Of a DNA stretch of 64,000 nt, positions 1 through 7,419 are shown one piece after another. Origin of the DNA: Butyricicoccus pullicaecorum. GTDB taxonomy: Bacteria; Bacillota; Clostridia; Oscillospirales; Butyricicoccaceae. The position numbers and the translations under genes were made by a program. The stretch is taken from positions 62,001 to 126,000 of the forward strand of contig JAFBIW010000002.1 of assembly GCA_021531865.1 (NCBI GenBank), read 5' to 3'. Within the stretch, counting starts at the first letter, position 1. Each line of letters opens with the position of its first letter. The notes beneath the pieces were generated by a model. The model ran no database searches and was not told the origin of the DNA. It was given only the letters and a program-made list of their open reading frames with translations.

Positions 1-490
1 TGGTCAGCACCAGAATGGTAGCCGAGCCGTCGATCAGCTCCTGCGCGTGCAGGATGCCCGAAACGAGATCCTCCTTCTGATTGATGAGCGCGGCGGTCAG
101 CTCGACCGAGTTGACCTTGCCCGAGCTCATGGCCATGAACTGATGGCCGTGGTCGGAAAAATACCGGGAGACCAGCTCCTCGGCGTTGTTGATGATGCCG
201 ACGGTGGTCAGCGCATACAGGCCGAGGTGGGACCGCACGAGCAGCGGCTGGGGATCGGTATCGCTGATGCAGCCGATGCCGCTGCAGCCGTGGAAGTCGC
301 GCAGGTCGTTCTCAAACTTGGTGCGGAAGGGGGTGTTCTCGATGTTGTGGATCTGTCGCTGGAAACCGGACTCCTCATCATAGATGATCATGCCGCCCCT
401 GCGGGTGCCCAGATGGGAGTGGTAATCCACTCCGAAAAAGATATCCATGACGCAGTCCTGCTTGGAAATTGCGCCGAAAAAGCCGCCCAT
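1..490 (-). CDS. PurF-like glutamine amidotransferase, 3' end outside the window
   Basis: This is the N-terminal 163 codons of a class II glutamine-amidotransferase protein of the amidophosphoribosyltransferase (PurF) type, which adds ammonia to PRPP in the first purine step. The start ATG follows an AGGAGGG site. The early block GGFFG and the later DYHSHLGTRRGGM and SHLGLYALTTVG segments fit the family. Canonical PurF begins Met-Cys-Gly, with Cys exposed as the nucleophile after Met removal or propeptide cleavage; here the residue after Met is Gly and the first Cys is residue 13. The gene lies directly downstream of purE and purC, so a purine role is likely. It may be a divergent Clostridial paralogue that uses ammonia or is regulatory. 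The rest runs off the left edge. Confidence 0.8.
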   Translation of the reverse strand, partial: MGGFFGAISKQDCVMDIFFGVDYHSHLGTRRGGMIIYDEESGFQRQIHNIENTPFRTKFENDLRDFHGCSGIGCISDTDPQPLLVRSHLGLYALTTVGIINNAEELVSRYFSDHGHQFMAMSSGKVNSVELTAALINQKEDLVSGILHAQELIDGSATILVLT

Positions 491-533
491 AGGCCCTCCT
501 TAAAATGATTTTGGAAATTTGGAATGATTGAAC

Positions 534-1244
534 TTACTTGCCGAGCAGACGGCGCGCCATCTCCTGATACGCACCCTCTACGTTGCCGAGGTCGCGGCGG
601 AAGCGGTCCTTGTCCAGCTTTTCGCCGGTCTTGACGTCCCAGAAGCGGCAGGTATCGGGCGAGATCTCGTCGGCCAGCACGATGGTGCCGTCGGACAGCT
701 TGCCGAACTCGAGCTTGAAGTCAACGAGCGTGATGCCGCACTCGAGCAGGGTCTTCTTGAGGAAATCATTGACCGCGAAGGCGTACTTCTTGATCAGCTC
801 GATCTCTTCCTTGGTCGCCAGCTTCAGCGCGATCGCGTGGTAGTCGTTGATCAGCGGGTCGCCCAGATCGTCGTTCTTGTAGGAGAACTCGATGGTCGGC
901 TCGTCGAATACGATGCCCTCCTCAACGCCGTAGCGCTTGGCGAAGGAACCGGCGGAAATGTTGCGGATGATGACCTCGAGCGGGACGATGGAGACCTTCT
1001 TGACAGCGGTCTCACGCTCAGACAGCTCCTCAACGAAGTGAGTCGGCACGCCGGCCTCCTCCAGCTTGCGCATCAGGTGGTTCGTCATCTGGTTGTTGAT
1101 GATGCCCTTGCCCGAGATGGTGCCCTTCTTGACGCCGTTGAACGCGGTGGCGTCGTCCTTGTAGTCCACGATTACGATGTTCGGATCGTCGGTCGCAAAT
1201 ACCTTCTTGGCCTTGCCCTCGTAAAGCTGTTCCTTCTTCTGCAT
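534..1244 (-). CDS. purC: SAICAR synthetase
   Basis: Phosphoribosylaminoimidazole-succinocarboxamide synthase joins aspartate to CAIR using ATP in cytosolic purine synthesis. At 236 residues it has normal PurC length. The N-terminal [10 protein letters not shown] block, the [11 protein letters not shown] segment, the VEVIIRN-like strand (here [17 protein letters not shown]) and the C-terminal [13 protein letters not shown] motif are all visible. Two in-frame ATGs compete: one at 1250 sits only 3 nt after AAAGGAG, while the one at 1244 has 9 nt spacing and is preferred. It is the middle gene of purE-purC-purF-like. Confidence 0.95.
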   Translation of the reverse strand: MQKKEQLYEGKAKKVFATDDPNIVIVDYKDDATAFNGVKKGTISGKGIINNQMTNHLMRKLEEAGVPTHFVEELSERETAVKKVSIVPLEVIIRNISAGSFAKRYGVEEGIVFDEPTIEFSYKNDDLGDPLINDYHAIALKLATKEEIELIKKYAFAVNDFLKKTLLECGITLVDFKLEFGKLSDGTIVLADEISPDTCRFWDVKTGEKLDKDRFRRDLGNVEGAYQEMARRLLGK

Positions 1245-1304
1245 GTTCATACGCTCCTTTGTGTGTCTATCTATGGTTTATTTTTTTTGCAAACAAAACG
1301 GAAT

Positions 1305-1796
1305 TTACGCGAACTGCGCGCGTACCTTGGCGTCCTTGGCCTCGACCTCAGCGGCCATCTCGGCCTTGAAATCGTCGAGCTTCTGCGCCAGTTCGTCGTC
1401 GGACAGCGCCAGCATCTGCACAGCCAGAATGGCCGCGTTGTCCGCGCCGTCGACCGCCACGCAGGCGACCGGAATGCCCTTGGGCATCTGCACCATGGAC
1501 AGCAGGCTGTCCAAGCCGCCCATCATCGAGGTCTTGATCGGCACGCCGATGACCGGCAGGGTCGTATAGGCCGCGATGACGCCGCCCAGATGGGCCGCCT
1601 TGCCCGCCGCCGCGATGATGACGCCGAAGCCGTCCGCGCGGGCGTTCTTCGCCAGCGTCTCAGCCGCCGCCGGGGTGCGGTGCGCCGAAACGACGCGCAC
1701 CTCATAGGGCACGCCGAATGCGCCGAGGCGCTTCATGCAGCCCTCCATCACGCCCAGATCGCTGTCCGAGCCCATGACGATACAAACCTTCTTCAT
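1305..1796 (-). CDS. purE: N5-CAIR mutase
   Basis: Class I PurE, 163 residues, interconverts N5-CAIR and CAIR in purine synthesis. The phosphate-binding GSDSDL loop (residues about 9-14), SAHRTP (about 42-47) and the GxxAHLxG-type segment AAGKAAHLGG are intact. It is the first gene of the purine operon. The ATG follows AGGAGGACGTT. Its transcript begins about 260 nt upstream at the promoter at 2066-2095 and crosses a structured leader and terminator just before the ribosome-binding site, so attenuation control is likely. Confidence 0.96.
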   Translation of the reverse strand: MKKVCIVMGSDSDLGVMEGCMKRLGAFGVPYEVRVVSAHRTPAAAETLAKNARADGFGVIIAAAGKAAHLGGVIAAYTTLPVIGVPIKTSMMGGLDSLLSMVQMPKGIPVACVAVDGADNAAILAVQMLALSDDELAQKLDDFKAEMAAEVEAKDAKVRAQFA

Positions 1797-1832
1797 AACG
1801 TCCTCCTGATATCATCTAAAATTTATTTTGGA

Positions 1833-1874
1833 CTAAAAAATAAAATGCAGGAGTGGGTTTCCTCCCCTTCCTGC
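1833..1874 (-). terminator. Intrinsic terminator in the purE leader (probable attenuator)
   Basis: On the minus strand a GC-rich stem (GCAGGA..GGG pairing with CCC..TCCTGC) is followed by a run of Ts. It lies between the purE promoter and the purE ribosome-binding site, about 37 nt before the ATG, where it would stop transcription unless an alternative fold forms upstream. Confidence 0.75.
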
Positions 1875-2059
1875 AAGTTGTTAAAAGTATGCAATTTGAC
1901 CCAGAGAAACCGAGCCGCCGTTCCAGAACGCGGTACTTTTGGGTACGACTGCGCGGCCGCAGGACTGACATAAACCGATCCGCAGAACCGAAAGCATATC
2001 CAAACATCCTTTCTCTGGTTAAAATTCGGGCGGATGGAACGGCAATACCGCTCCATCCT
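1833..2059 (-). ncRNA. Structured 5' leader of purE, class not recognised
   Basis: This stretch has no convincing gene; short minus-strand frames across it lack a usable ribosome-binding site. Read on the minus strand it holds a 5' hairpin (2032-2058, GGATGGA..TCCATCC), then a 9-bp long-range pairing (CCAGAGAAA at 2010-2018 with TTTCTCTGG at 1901-1909) closing a roughly 100-nt domain. That domain contains at least three local hairpins: CTGCG/CGCAG (1949-1962), GTAC/GTAC (1933-1946) and CGTTC/GAACG (1919-1930). The terminator then follows. This is riboswitch-like architecture, but I do not recognise the purine, ZTP, PRPP or T-box consensus. Confidence 0.5.
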
Positions 2060-2065
2060 GTCCCT

Positions 2066-2095
2066 ATTGTACTATGTTCCCGGCCTGATTTGCAA
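2066..2095 (-). promoter_or_regulatory. Promoter of the purE operon
   Basis: Minus strand: -35 TTGCAA (2090-2095), 18-nt spacer, -10 TACAAT (2066-2071). It is the only good promoter between purE and the upstream csaB-type gene and implies a long leader. Confidence 0.7.
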
Positions 2096-2167
2096 GGGAG
2101 GTTCGTAAAAATCGTGTAAATCACCAAATTTACCACCGCGAACGGCGAACGGATTATGCCATTCTGC

Positions 2168-4411
2168 TTATCGTTTGGCGGCAGCCTCGACCTGCCCGAT
2201 CAGCATGGCCGCGCCGCGGCTGTTTTCAAGCTCCCGCTCGCGCAGAAGGGCGGCTGTCGCACGGACTTCGGCGTCCATTTGTCCCGAAACGCATTCGTCG
2301 ATCAGGGGCGCGAGCTTGTCCGCCGTGACCTCGGCCAGCGGGATGCAGGTGCGGCTGCCGATGTATTTCAAAAAGCCGTCCACCTTGATATCATAGCTCA
2401 TGCCGATGACGGGCACGCCGCGCCCGGCCGAGAACATGAGCGAATGTAAACGAATACCGATGACCGTCTTCATGCGGGAAAGCAAGCCGATCGTGACCTC
2501 AATGGGCAGGCGCTCGGTGATGACGTAATGCGGACAGGACAGCTTTCCGGCCACGGCACGCGCCGGCTCGAGGTCGCTCGGAAACTCGATCGGCACAAAG
2601 ACCGGGATCAGGCCGTGGCGGTCGTAGGCATACTGAGCCGCCTTGACAATCTCGTCGATCACCGAGGTCAGGCCGCTCCAATTGCGCAGGCCGAAGCCCA
2701 GATAACGGCCGTCCAGCGGGATGCCGAGCGATTCCATCGCCTGATCAATCTGGGCGTCATGCGCCGGCTTCAGAATGATGGTCGGGTCGGCCGCCAGCCG
2801 GATCTCCGGCTCGACGATGCCCATGCGGGTCAGCTCACCCCGGGAGAGGTCATCGCGCAGGGTGATGAGGTCGACAGCGCGGTTGATCGTGCGTGCGGTG
2901 TGCCGCCGGTTGCCCGGACGGCGGATCGGGCCGATGCCGCAGCCGTACATCATGACCTTGCAGCCCAGCTTCTTGGCCGCGTCCAGCGTAAAGAGGTAGT
3001 ATTTCAGGGAACGGGTCGAGGTGACATCCTGCATCAGGCTGCCGCCGCCGTTGATATACAGCGCCGCGCGGCGGAACCGGCGCAGCACCGACCCAATGTG
3101 GAAGGTGTAGACCGAATCGGTGCGGTAGAGCAGCTTGGTCTCCATCGGGCGGCGGGACATGACCGTGATCGGCCGGTCAGGATCAAAGACTCGCATCTCC
3201 TGCACAATGGCGCGCAGAATCGCATCGTCGCCCGCGTTCCCCTTGCCGTAAGCGCCGCAGATGACGATGCCGTCCCGCGTGTTCTTGGGCTTTTTGTACA
3301 GGCGGATGATCTTTTCGTAGTTTTCCTCCTGCGTGCGGCACATGGTGTCAAGCGAGAAGTCGCGCACCGCCTTTTCATACAGCCGGTCGGCGAAGACCCG
3401 GCGCTTTTCAGGGTCGCGCGCAAACGCAAGCAAGCACTTTGTCAATTCCTCATAGTCGCGCGGCTGGAAGATATAACCGTTTTCGCCCGAGTCGATCAGC
3501 TCGCTCATGCCGCCGACATCCGAACAGATGGTCGCGCAGCGCTCGCGCACGCCCTCGAGGATGGAATACGGGAAGGTCTCGGACAGCGAGGTCAGCAGAT
3601 TGATGTCCATGCAGGCGAAGAACTTGTTGATGGGCGAGACCCAGCCGCAGAAGGTGACACGGTCGGCCACGCCCAACTCCTGCGCGAGGTCGCGCAGCAT
3701 CTTTTCATCCTCGCCGTCGCCCGCGAGGAACAGGCGAAGCTGGGGCACCTCCCGCACCGCGCCCGCAAAGCCGCGCACGCAGGTTGCGATGTCCTTGACA
3801 GCGGTCAGGCGGGCGGCGATGCCGCAGAGGATGTCATCGGGCGCGATTTCCACCCCCCACTGCTCCCGGCAATAGGCCGCGCGGTCAAGCCCCTCGACCG
3901 GGTCACCGAAGTTCATGCCGTTGTAGATCTTGCACACCCGCTCGGGCGGGAAGCCGCGCGAGATCAGGGTGCGCGCCATGCGGTCGGCAACCGCCTGATA
4001 ATAGTCCAGAAAGCGCAGGGCGATCGTGTTGGCCAGACCGTTCGTCCACTGCTTGAACGGGCTGCCCAGATAGTCGTAGCGGTAGTCCGAATGGACGGTC
4101 GTCAACACCGGAACGTGGGTCTTGCCGCGCACGAGCGCACCGACCAGATTGGCCTTGCCGCCGTGGCAGTGGATAACGTCGGGCTTGAACTCGGCCGCGA
4201 TGCGGCGCACCTCGCCCGCGCAGTAGATCGGGTTGAAGCTGGGGATGACCTTGACGTTGATGCCGTTCTTGGCGGCCTCGCGCGGAAAGGGGCCGTCGCG
4301 GAAGGAGATCAGCATGACCTCGTTGCGCGCGCGCAGAGCCTGAATCAGGGTCATGATATGGGTCTTAGCGCCGCCGACGTCGCCGCCGCCCATCATCTGC
4401 AAAATTCTCAT
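2168..4411 (-). CDS. Glycosyltransferase family 4 / CsaB-like pyruvyl transferase fusion
   Basis: A 747-residue two-domain cytosolic enzyme. Residues 1 to about 375 are a GT4 glycosyltransferase: GGGDVGGAKTH nucleotide-sugar loop, then the C-terminal SETFPYSILEG block holding the E-x7-E type catalytic pair. Residues about 380-740 are a polysaccharide pyruvyl transferase of the CsaB type: GNAGDDAIL start, NGGGSLMQD, GCGIGP and the late RLHSLMFSAGRGVPVIGMSYD motif. CsaB pyruvylates secondary cell-wall polymers, creating docking sites for S-layer-homology proteins; the GT4 half may add the acceptor sugar or belong to the same polymer. GGAGG precedes the ATG. It is divergent from the acetyltransferase and flippase genes, which supports an envelope polysaccharide role. 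Confidence 0.88.
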   Translation of the reverse strand: MRILQMMGGGDVGGAKTHIMTLIQALRARNEVMLISFRDGPFPREAAKNGINVKVIPSFNPIYCAGEVRRIAAEFKPDVIHCHGGKANLVGALVRGKTHVPVLTTVHSDYRYDYLGSPFKQWTNGLANTIALRFLDYYQAVADRMARTLISRGFPPERVCKIYNGMNFGDPVEGLDRAAYCREQWGVEIAPDDILCGIAARLTAVKDIATCVRGFAGAVREVPQLRLFLAGDGEDEKMLRDLAQELGVADRVTFCGWVSPINKFFACMDINLLTSLSETFPYSILEGVRERCATICSDVGGMSELIDSGENGYIFQPRDYEELTKCLLAFARDPEKRRVFADRLYEKAVRDFSLDTMCRTQEENYEKIIRLYKKPKNTRDGIVICGAYGKGNAGDDAILRAIVQEMRVFDPDRPITVMSRRPMETKLLYRTDSVYTFHIGSVLRRFRRAALYINGGGSLMQDVTSTRSLKYYLFTLDAAKKLGCKVMMYGCGIGPIRRPGNRRHTARTINRAVDLITLRDDLSRGELTRMGIVEPEIRLAADPTIILKPAHDAQIDQAMESLGIPLDGRYLGFGLRNWSGLTSVIDEIVKAAQYAYDRHGLIPVFVPIEFPSDLEPARAVAGKLSCPHYVITERLPIEVTIGLLSRMKTVIGIRLHSLMFSAGRGVPVIGMSYDIKVDGFLKYIGSRTCIPLAEVTADKLAPLIDECVSGQMDAEVRATAALLRERELENSRGAAMLIGQVEAAAKR

Positions 4412-4450
4412 GGAATGCCTCCATTATTATGTTTCTTCTGTCTATTCCTT

Positions 4451-4478
4451 ATTATACACAAATTCCGCCCGATTGCAA
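4451..4478 (-). promoter_or_regulatory. Promoter of the GT4-CsaB gene
   Basis: Minus strand: -35 TTGCAA (4473-4478), 16-nt spacer, -10 TATAAT (4451-4456). The -35 hexamer is its own reverse complement and is also the -35 of the divergent promoter. Confidence 0.7.
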
Positions 4479-4501
4479 TTTACACACAGGGGTGTTATAC
4501 T
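4473..4501 (+). promoter_or_regulatory. Divergent promoter of the GNAT gene
   Basis: Plus strand: -35 TTGCAA (4473-4478), 17-nt spacer, -10 TATACT (4496-4501). It shares its -35 box base for base with the minus-strand promoter, so two polymerases cannot load at once. Confidence 0.72.
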
Positions 4502-4577
4502 AAAAAATAATCTTGTAATTTGGAGAAACCGGAAAAAACGCGGCGCGCCGCCGCCCGGCAGAAAGGAACACAGACCT

Positions 4578-5075
4578 ATGGAGCTGACCATCCGTCCGGC
4601 CGCGCTGCGTGACCTCGAAGCGCTGACGGCCATCTATAACTACGAGGTCGAGCACGGCGTCGCCACGCTCGATCTCACCCCCCGCACCCTGGCCGAGCGC
4701 CGGGTCTGGCTGGACGCGCACAATGTGGACAACCATCCCCTGCTGGTCGCCGAGGTGGACGGTGTGGTCGTCGGCTACGCCAGCCTGTCCTCCTACCGGC
4801 CCAAGGATGCCTACCGCACAACGGTTGAGCTTTCGGTCTACATCGCGCCCGACCGGCGCGGACAGGGCGTCGCCGCCGCCCTGATGACCGAACTGCTCGC
4901 GCTGGCCCGGCAGGACCCGGACACCCACGCGGTCGTCTCGGTCATTACCTCGGGCAATGAGGCCAGCCGCCACCTGCACGAGAAATTCGGCTTCACCTTC
5001 TGCGGCACCGTCCCCGACGTGGCCTTTAAGTTCGGCCGCAGTCTGGGGATCGACCACTACCGGCTGAGCGTTTAA
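4578..5075 (+). CDS. GNAT N-acetyltransferase, phosphinothricin/methionine-sulfone type
   Basis: A 165-residue single-domain GNAT enzyme that would transfer acetyl from acetyl-CoA to an amine. The N-terminus MELTIRPA and the AIYNYEV segment resemble the PAT/MddA subgroup acting on amino-acid analogues. The acetyl-CoA loop is ELSVYIAPDRRGQGVAAALM (RRGQGV core, about residues 95-100). The chosen ATG follows GAAAGGA at 11 nt; an upstream extension of the frame has no such site. It is followed 28 nt later by the flippase gene, so the two may be cotranscribed. The substrate cannot be read from sequence. Confidence 0.85.
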   Translation: MELTIRPAALRDLEALTAIYNYEVEHGVATLDLTPRTLAERRVWLDAHNVDNHPLLVAEVDGVVVGYASLSSYRPKDAYRTTVELSVYIAPDRRGQGVAAALMTELLALARQDPDTHAVVSVITSGNEASRHLHEKFGFTFCGTVPDVAFKFGRSLGIDHYRLSV

Positions 5076-5103
5076 ACAAAGAAACAGATCGAAAGGAACC
5101 CAT

Positions 5104-6552
5104 ATGTCAGAAAAATCCACGATGACGCGCAACGCCATGCTCTTCCTCCCCGCAAAAATCGCGGAGGGCGTGCTGCTCATGGCAATGTCGTCGCTCTACT
5201 CCCACATCCTGACCAAATCGGCGGTCGGCCTGTTCAATGCGACCAACATGATGGTCAACTTCACCTTCCTGCTCATCGCGGCGTGGATGTCCAACTCCAA
5301 CACCCGCTATGTAGCTGAGGAGTTCAAAAAAGATCGGGCCTCCCGCCTGTTCTCCACCATCGCGCCCATCTATTTCCTGCTGTGTGCGGTCGTGACCGTC
5401 GTCTGCGCCGGTCTGTTCTGCATGACCCGGCAGACCTATTTCCTGCTGGGCGCGGTCATGTTCTGGACGTACACCGCCTTCACCATCCTGAACAATACGA
5501 TGGTGCAGTTATCCATCATCCGTCCGGCCATCCTGCTGTCGCTGACCTCGGCCTCGCTCAAGCTCATCATGGCCTTCCTGTTTGTCGGCGGCAAGGCGGG
5601 CTTCAACTCGCCCACCCCGGCCATTCTGGCCAACATCATCGCGGACGGCGTGGGCGCGATCGGCGCGGTCTTCTGTCTGGGCATGCCCCGCGTTGTGCGT
5701 CCCCGCTTCTTCTCGGGCGAGATGCTGCGCAAGCTGCTCAAGTTCGGCGTACCGCTGATGGGTGTCGCACTGTGCACCGCCCTGCTGAACCTGATCGACC
5801 GGTTCCTCGTTCTCGGCATCTACGGCGACGAAGTCTTCGCGGTCTATTCCAATAACGTGTCCATTCCCTCGTCCATCTTCAATATGCTCTCGGTCGGCGT
5901 GCTGCGCGGCGTTTATCCCGCCGTTCTGCGGGCGTGGCGCGAGAGCGGACGGGACGCGGCGCGCGGCCTGCTCAACGCGGGCGTCCGGCTCTATATGCTG
6001 GTCGCCTTCCCGGCGGCCTTCGGCCTGACTGCGGTGGCTCTGCCCTTCACGCGGGTCTTCTTCGCCGCGGGCTATGACGCGGGCGCGCCTGCCATCGGCC
6101 TCATGTCCTTCACGATGGTCTTCATGGGTCTGACCGAGTACGCCAACAAGGGCTTCGAGCTCGAGCAGAACACCCGCCCGGTCATCCTGAACAGCGCGCT
6201 GGCCACCCTCGTCAAGATCGTCTCGAGCGTCGTGCTCATCCGCACGATGGGCTTTCTGGGCGGTGCGGTCGGCTCGGTCATCGCGCTGGCCTCCTATTTC
6301 CTCATCACCTCGATCCGCGTGCGCCGCTACTTCATGTGGAAGGTGCCTATGCCGACCTTCATTCGCATCTTCGGCTCTGCCGCTCTGTGCGGTGCGGCCG
6401 CCTACGCCTGCACCCTCCTGCCCCTCTCCAACCTGCTCCGGCTGGCGCTGGCCATCGCGGCGGGCGGCGCGGTCTACGTCCTGTGCCTGCTCATCTCGGG
6501 CGAGGCGCGCGAGGAAGCCGCCCAGCTCACAAAAAAGCTGCGCCGCCGCTGA
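5104..6552 (+). CDS. Polysaccharide flippase (Wzx/MATE-like)
   Basis: A 482-residue integral membrane protein with about 12-14 hydrophobic segments, matching the size and spacing of the MOP superfamily's oligosaccharide flippases, which move lipid-linked sugar units across the membrane. The N-terminal block LPAKIAEGVLLMAMSSLYSHILTK and the central LIDRFLVLGIYGDEVFAVYS segment are typical. AAAGGA precedes the ATG. Placed beside a glycosyltransferase-pyruvyl transferase gene, it probably exports a secondary cell-wall or capsule repeat unit. A spore-coat or teichuronic polymer role is an alternative. Confidence 0.8.
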   Translation: MSEKSTMTRNAMLFLPAKIAEGVLLMAMSSLYSHILTKSAVGLFNATNMMVNFTFLLIAAWMSNSNTRYVAEEFKKDRASRLFSTIAPIYFLLCAVVTVVCAGLFCMTRQTYFLLGAVMFWTYTAFTILNNTMVQLSIIRPAILLSLTSASLKLIMAFLFVGGKAGFNSPTPAILANIIADGVGAIGAVFCLGMPRVVRPRFFSGEMLRKLLKFGVPLMGVALCTALLNLIDRFLVLGIYGDEVFAVYSNNVSIPSSIFNMLSVGVLRGVYPAVLRAWRESGRDAARGLLNAGVRLYMLVAFPAAFGLTAVALPFTRVFFAAGYDAGAPAIGLMSFTMVFMGLTEYANKGFELEQNTRPVILNSALATLVKIVSSVVLIRTMGFLGGAVGSVIALASYFLITSIRVRRYFMWKVPMPTFIRIFGSAALCGAAAYACTLLPLSNLLRLALAIAAGGAVYVLCLLISGEAREEAAQLTKKLRRR

Positions 6553-6559
6553 TTTCCAG

Positions 6560-6588
6560 TTGAAAACCGTCAGACAGAATGGTATCAT
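6560..6588 (+). promoter_or_regulatory. Promoter of xpt
   Basis: -35 TTGAAA (6560-6565), 17-nt spacer, -10 TATCAT (6583-6588). The transcript leader would be about 80 nt. I do not see a guanine riboswitch in it, although many Firmicute xpt genes have one. Confidence 0.6.
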
Positions 6589-6673
6589 AGTATTCATAAA
6601 ATATTCGACAAAATTCGGACGCATCCGACGCGCAGCGCCCCATGCGTTCCAGACTTTCCGGGGGTAATCACAG

Positions 6674-7255
6674 ATGCAGTTATTAGAACAGGCCATTCTC
6701 GAGCGAGGCCGCGTGAAAGACGGCGAGGTCCTCAAGGTCGACGCGTTCCTGAATCACCAGATGGACGTCGGACTCATCAACGAGCTGGGCCGCGAATTCC
6801 ACCGCCGCTTCGCGGATGCGGGCGTCACCAAGATCCTGACGATCGAAGCGTCGGGCATCGGCATCGCCTGCATCACGGCGCAGTATTTCGGCGTGCCGGT
6901 CGTCTTCGCAAAGAAGACCCAGTCGCGCAACATCGACGGCGAGGTGCTCACCACCCAGGTCACCTCCTTCACGCACCAGCGCAACTACGACGTCATCGTG
7001 TCCAAACGCTTCCTCGACCCGTCCGACCGCGTTCTGCTGATCGACGATTTTCTCGCCAAGGGCAGCGCCCTGCTCGGCCTGATCTCTCTGGTGCAGCAGT
7101 CGGGCGCTTCGATCGCGGGTGCGGGCATCTGCATCGAAAAGGGCTTCGACGTCGGCGGTCAGGCCGTGCGCAGCCAGGGCATCCGGGTCGAGTCCCTCGC
7201 GACCATCGCCTCCATGGACGCAAACGGCATCGTCTTTGCCCCCGACCATACGTAA
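6674..7255 (+). CDS. xpt: Xanthine phosphoribosyltransferase
   Basis: A 193-residue type I phosphoribosyltransferase that salvages xanthine to XMP with PRPP. Visible are the N-terminal hood MQLLEQAILERGRV, the TIEASGIGIA loop, AKKTQSRN and the PRPP-binding block VLLIDDFLAKGSALLGL (residues about 119-135). Length is as expected for Xpt. A GGGGGT ribosome-binding site lies 9 nt before the ATG. It stands alone between its own promoter and a strong terminator. Confidence 0.93.
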   Translation: MQLLEQAILERGRVKDGEVLKVDAFLNHQMDVGLINELGREFHRRFADAGVTKILTIEASGIGIACITAQYFGVPVVFAKKTQSRNIDGEVLTTQVTSFTHQRNYDVIVSKRFLDPSDRVLLIDDFLAKGSALLGLISLVQQSGASIAGAGICIEKGFDVGGQAVRSQGIRVESLATIASMDANGIVFAPDHT

Positions 7256-7264
7256 CAGACTCCG

Positions 7265-7291
7265 AAAAAGACGCCTGTGGGCGTCTTTTTT
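7265..7291 (+). terminator. Terminator of xpt
   Basis: AGACGCC/GGCGTCT stem with a TGTG loop, followed by a T run. Confidence 0.85.
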
Positions 7292-7334
7292 ATGCGCTTC
7301 AGCCGGTTTTATGGAAATTTCTCGCCCGCAAGGC

Positions 7335-7363
7335 TTGATAATACCGGTCTTTGCCGATATAAT
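7335..7363 (+). promoter_or_regulatory. Promoter of the aspartyl-tRNA synthetase gene
   Basis: -35 TTGATA (7335-7340), 17-nt spacer, perfect -10 TATAAT (7358-7363). Confidence 0.75.
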
Positions 7364-7419
7364 ATGTAAGTAATGGTTTCGCATGAAATTAAAATTCTAA
7401 ATAGAGAGGCGTAAACACC

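Noticed and set aside
1816-2136. Minus-strand frames in the purE leader
   Set aside because: They lack a usable ribosome-binding site and overlap the structured leader and terminator.
2528-4510. 660-codon plus-strand open frame opposite the GT4-CsaB gene
   Set aside because: It is the antisense of a clear gene and has no domain pattern; GC-rich third codon positions keep the opposite strand open.
6589-6673. Guanine riboswitch upstream of xpt
   Set aside because: None of the conserved loop sequences of the purine aptamer was found and the leader is short.
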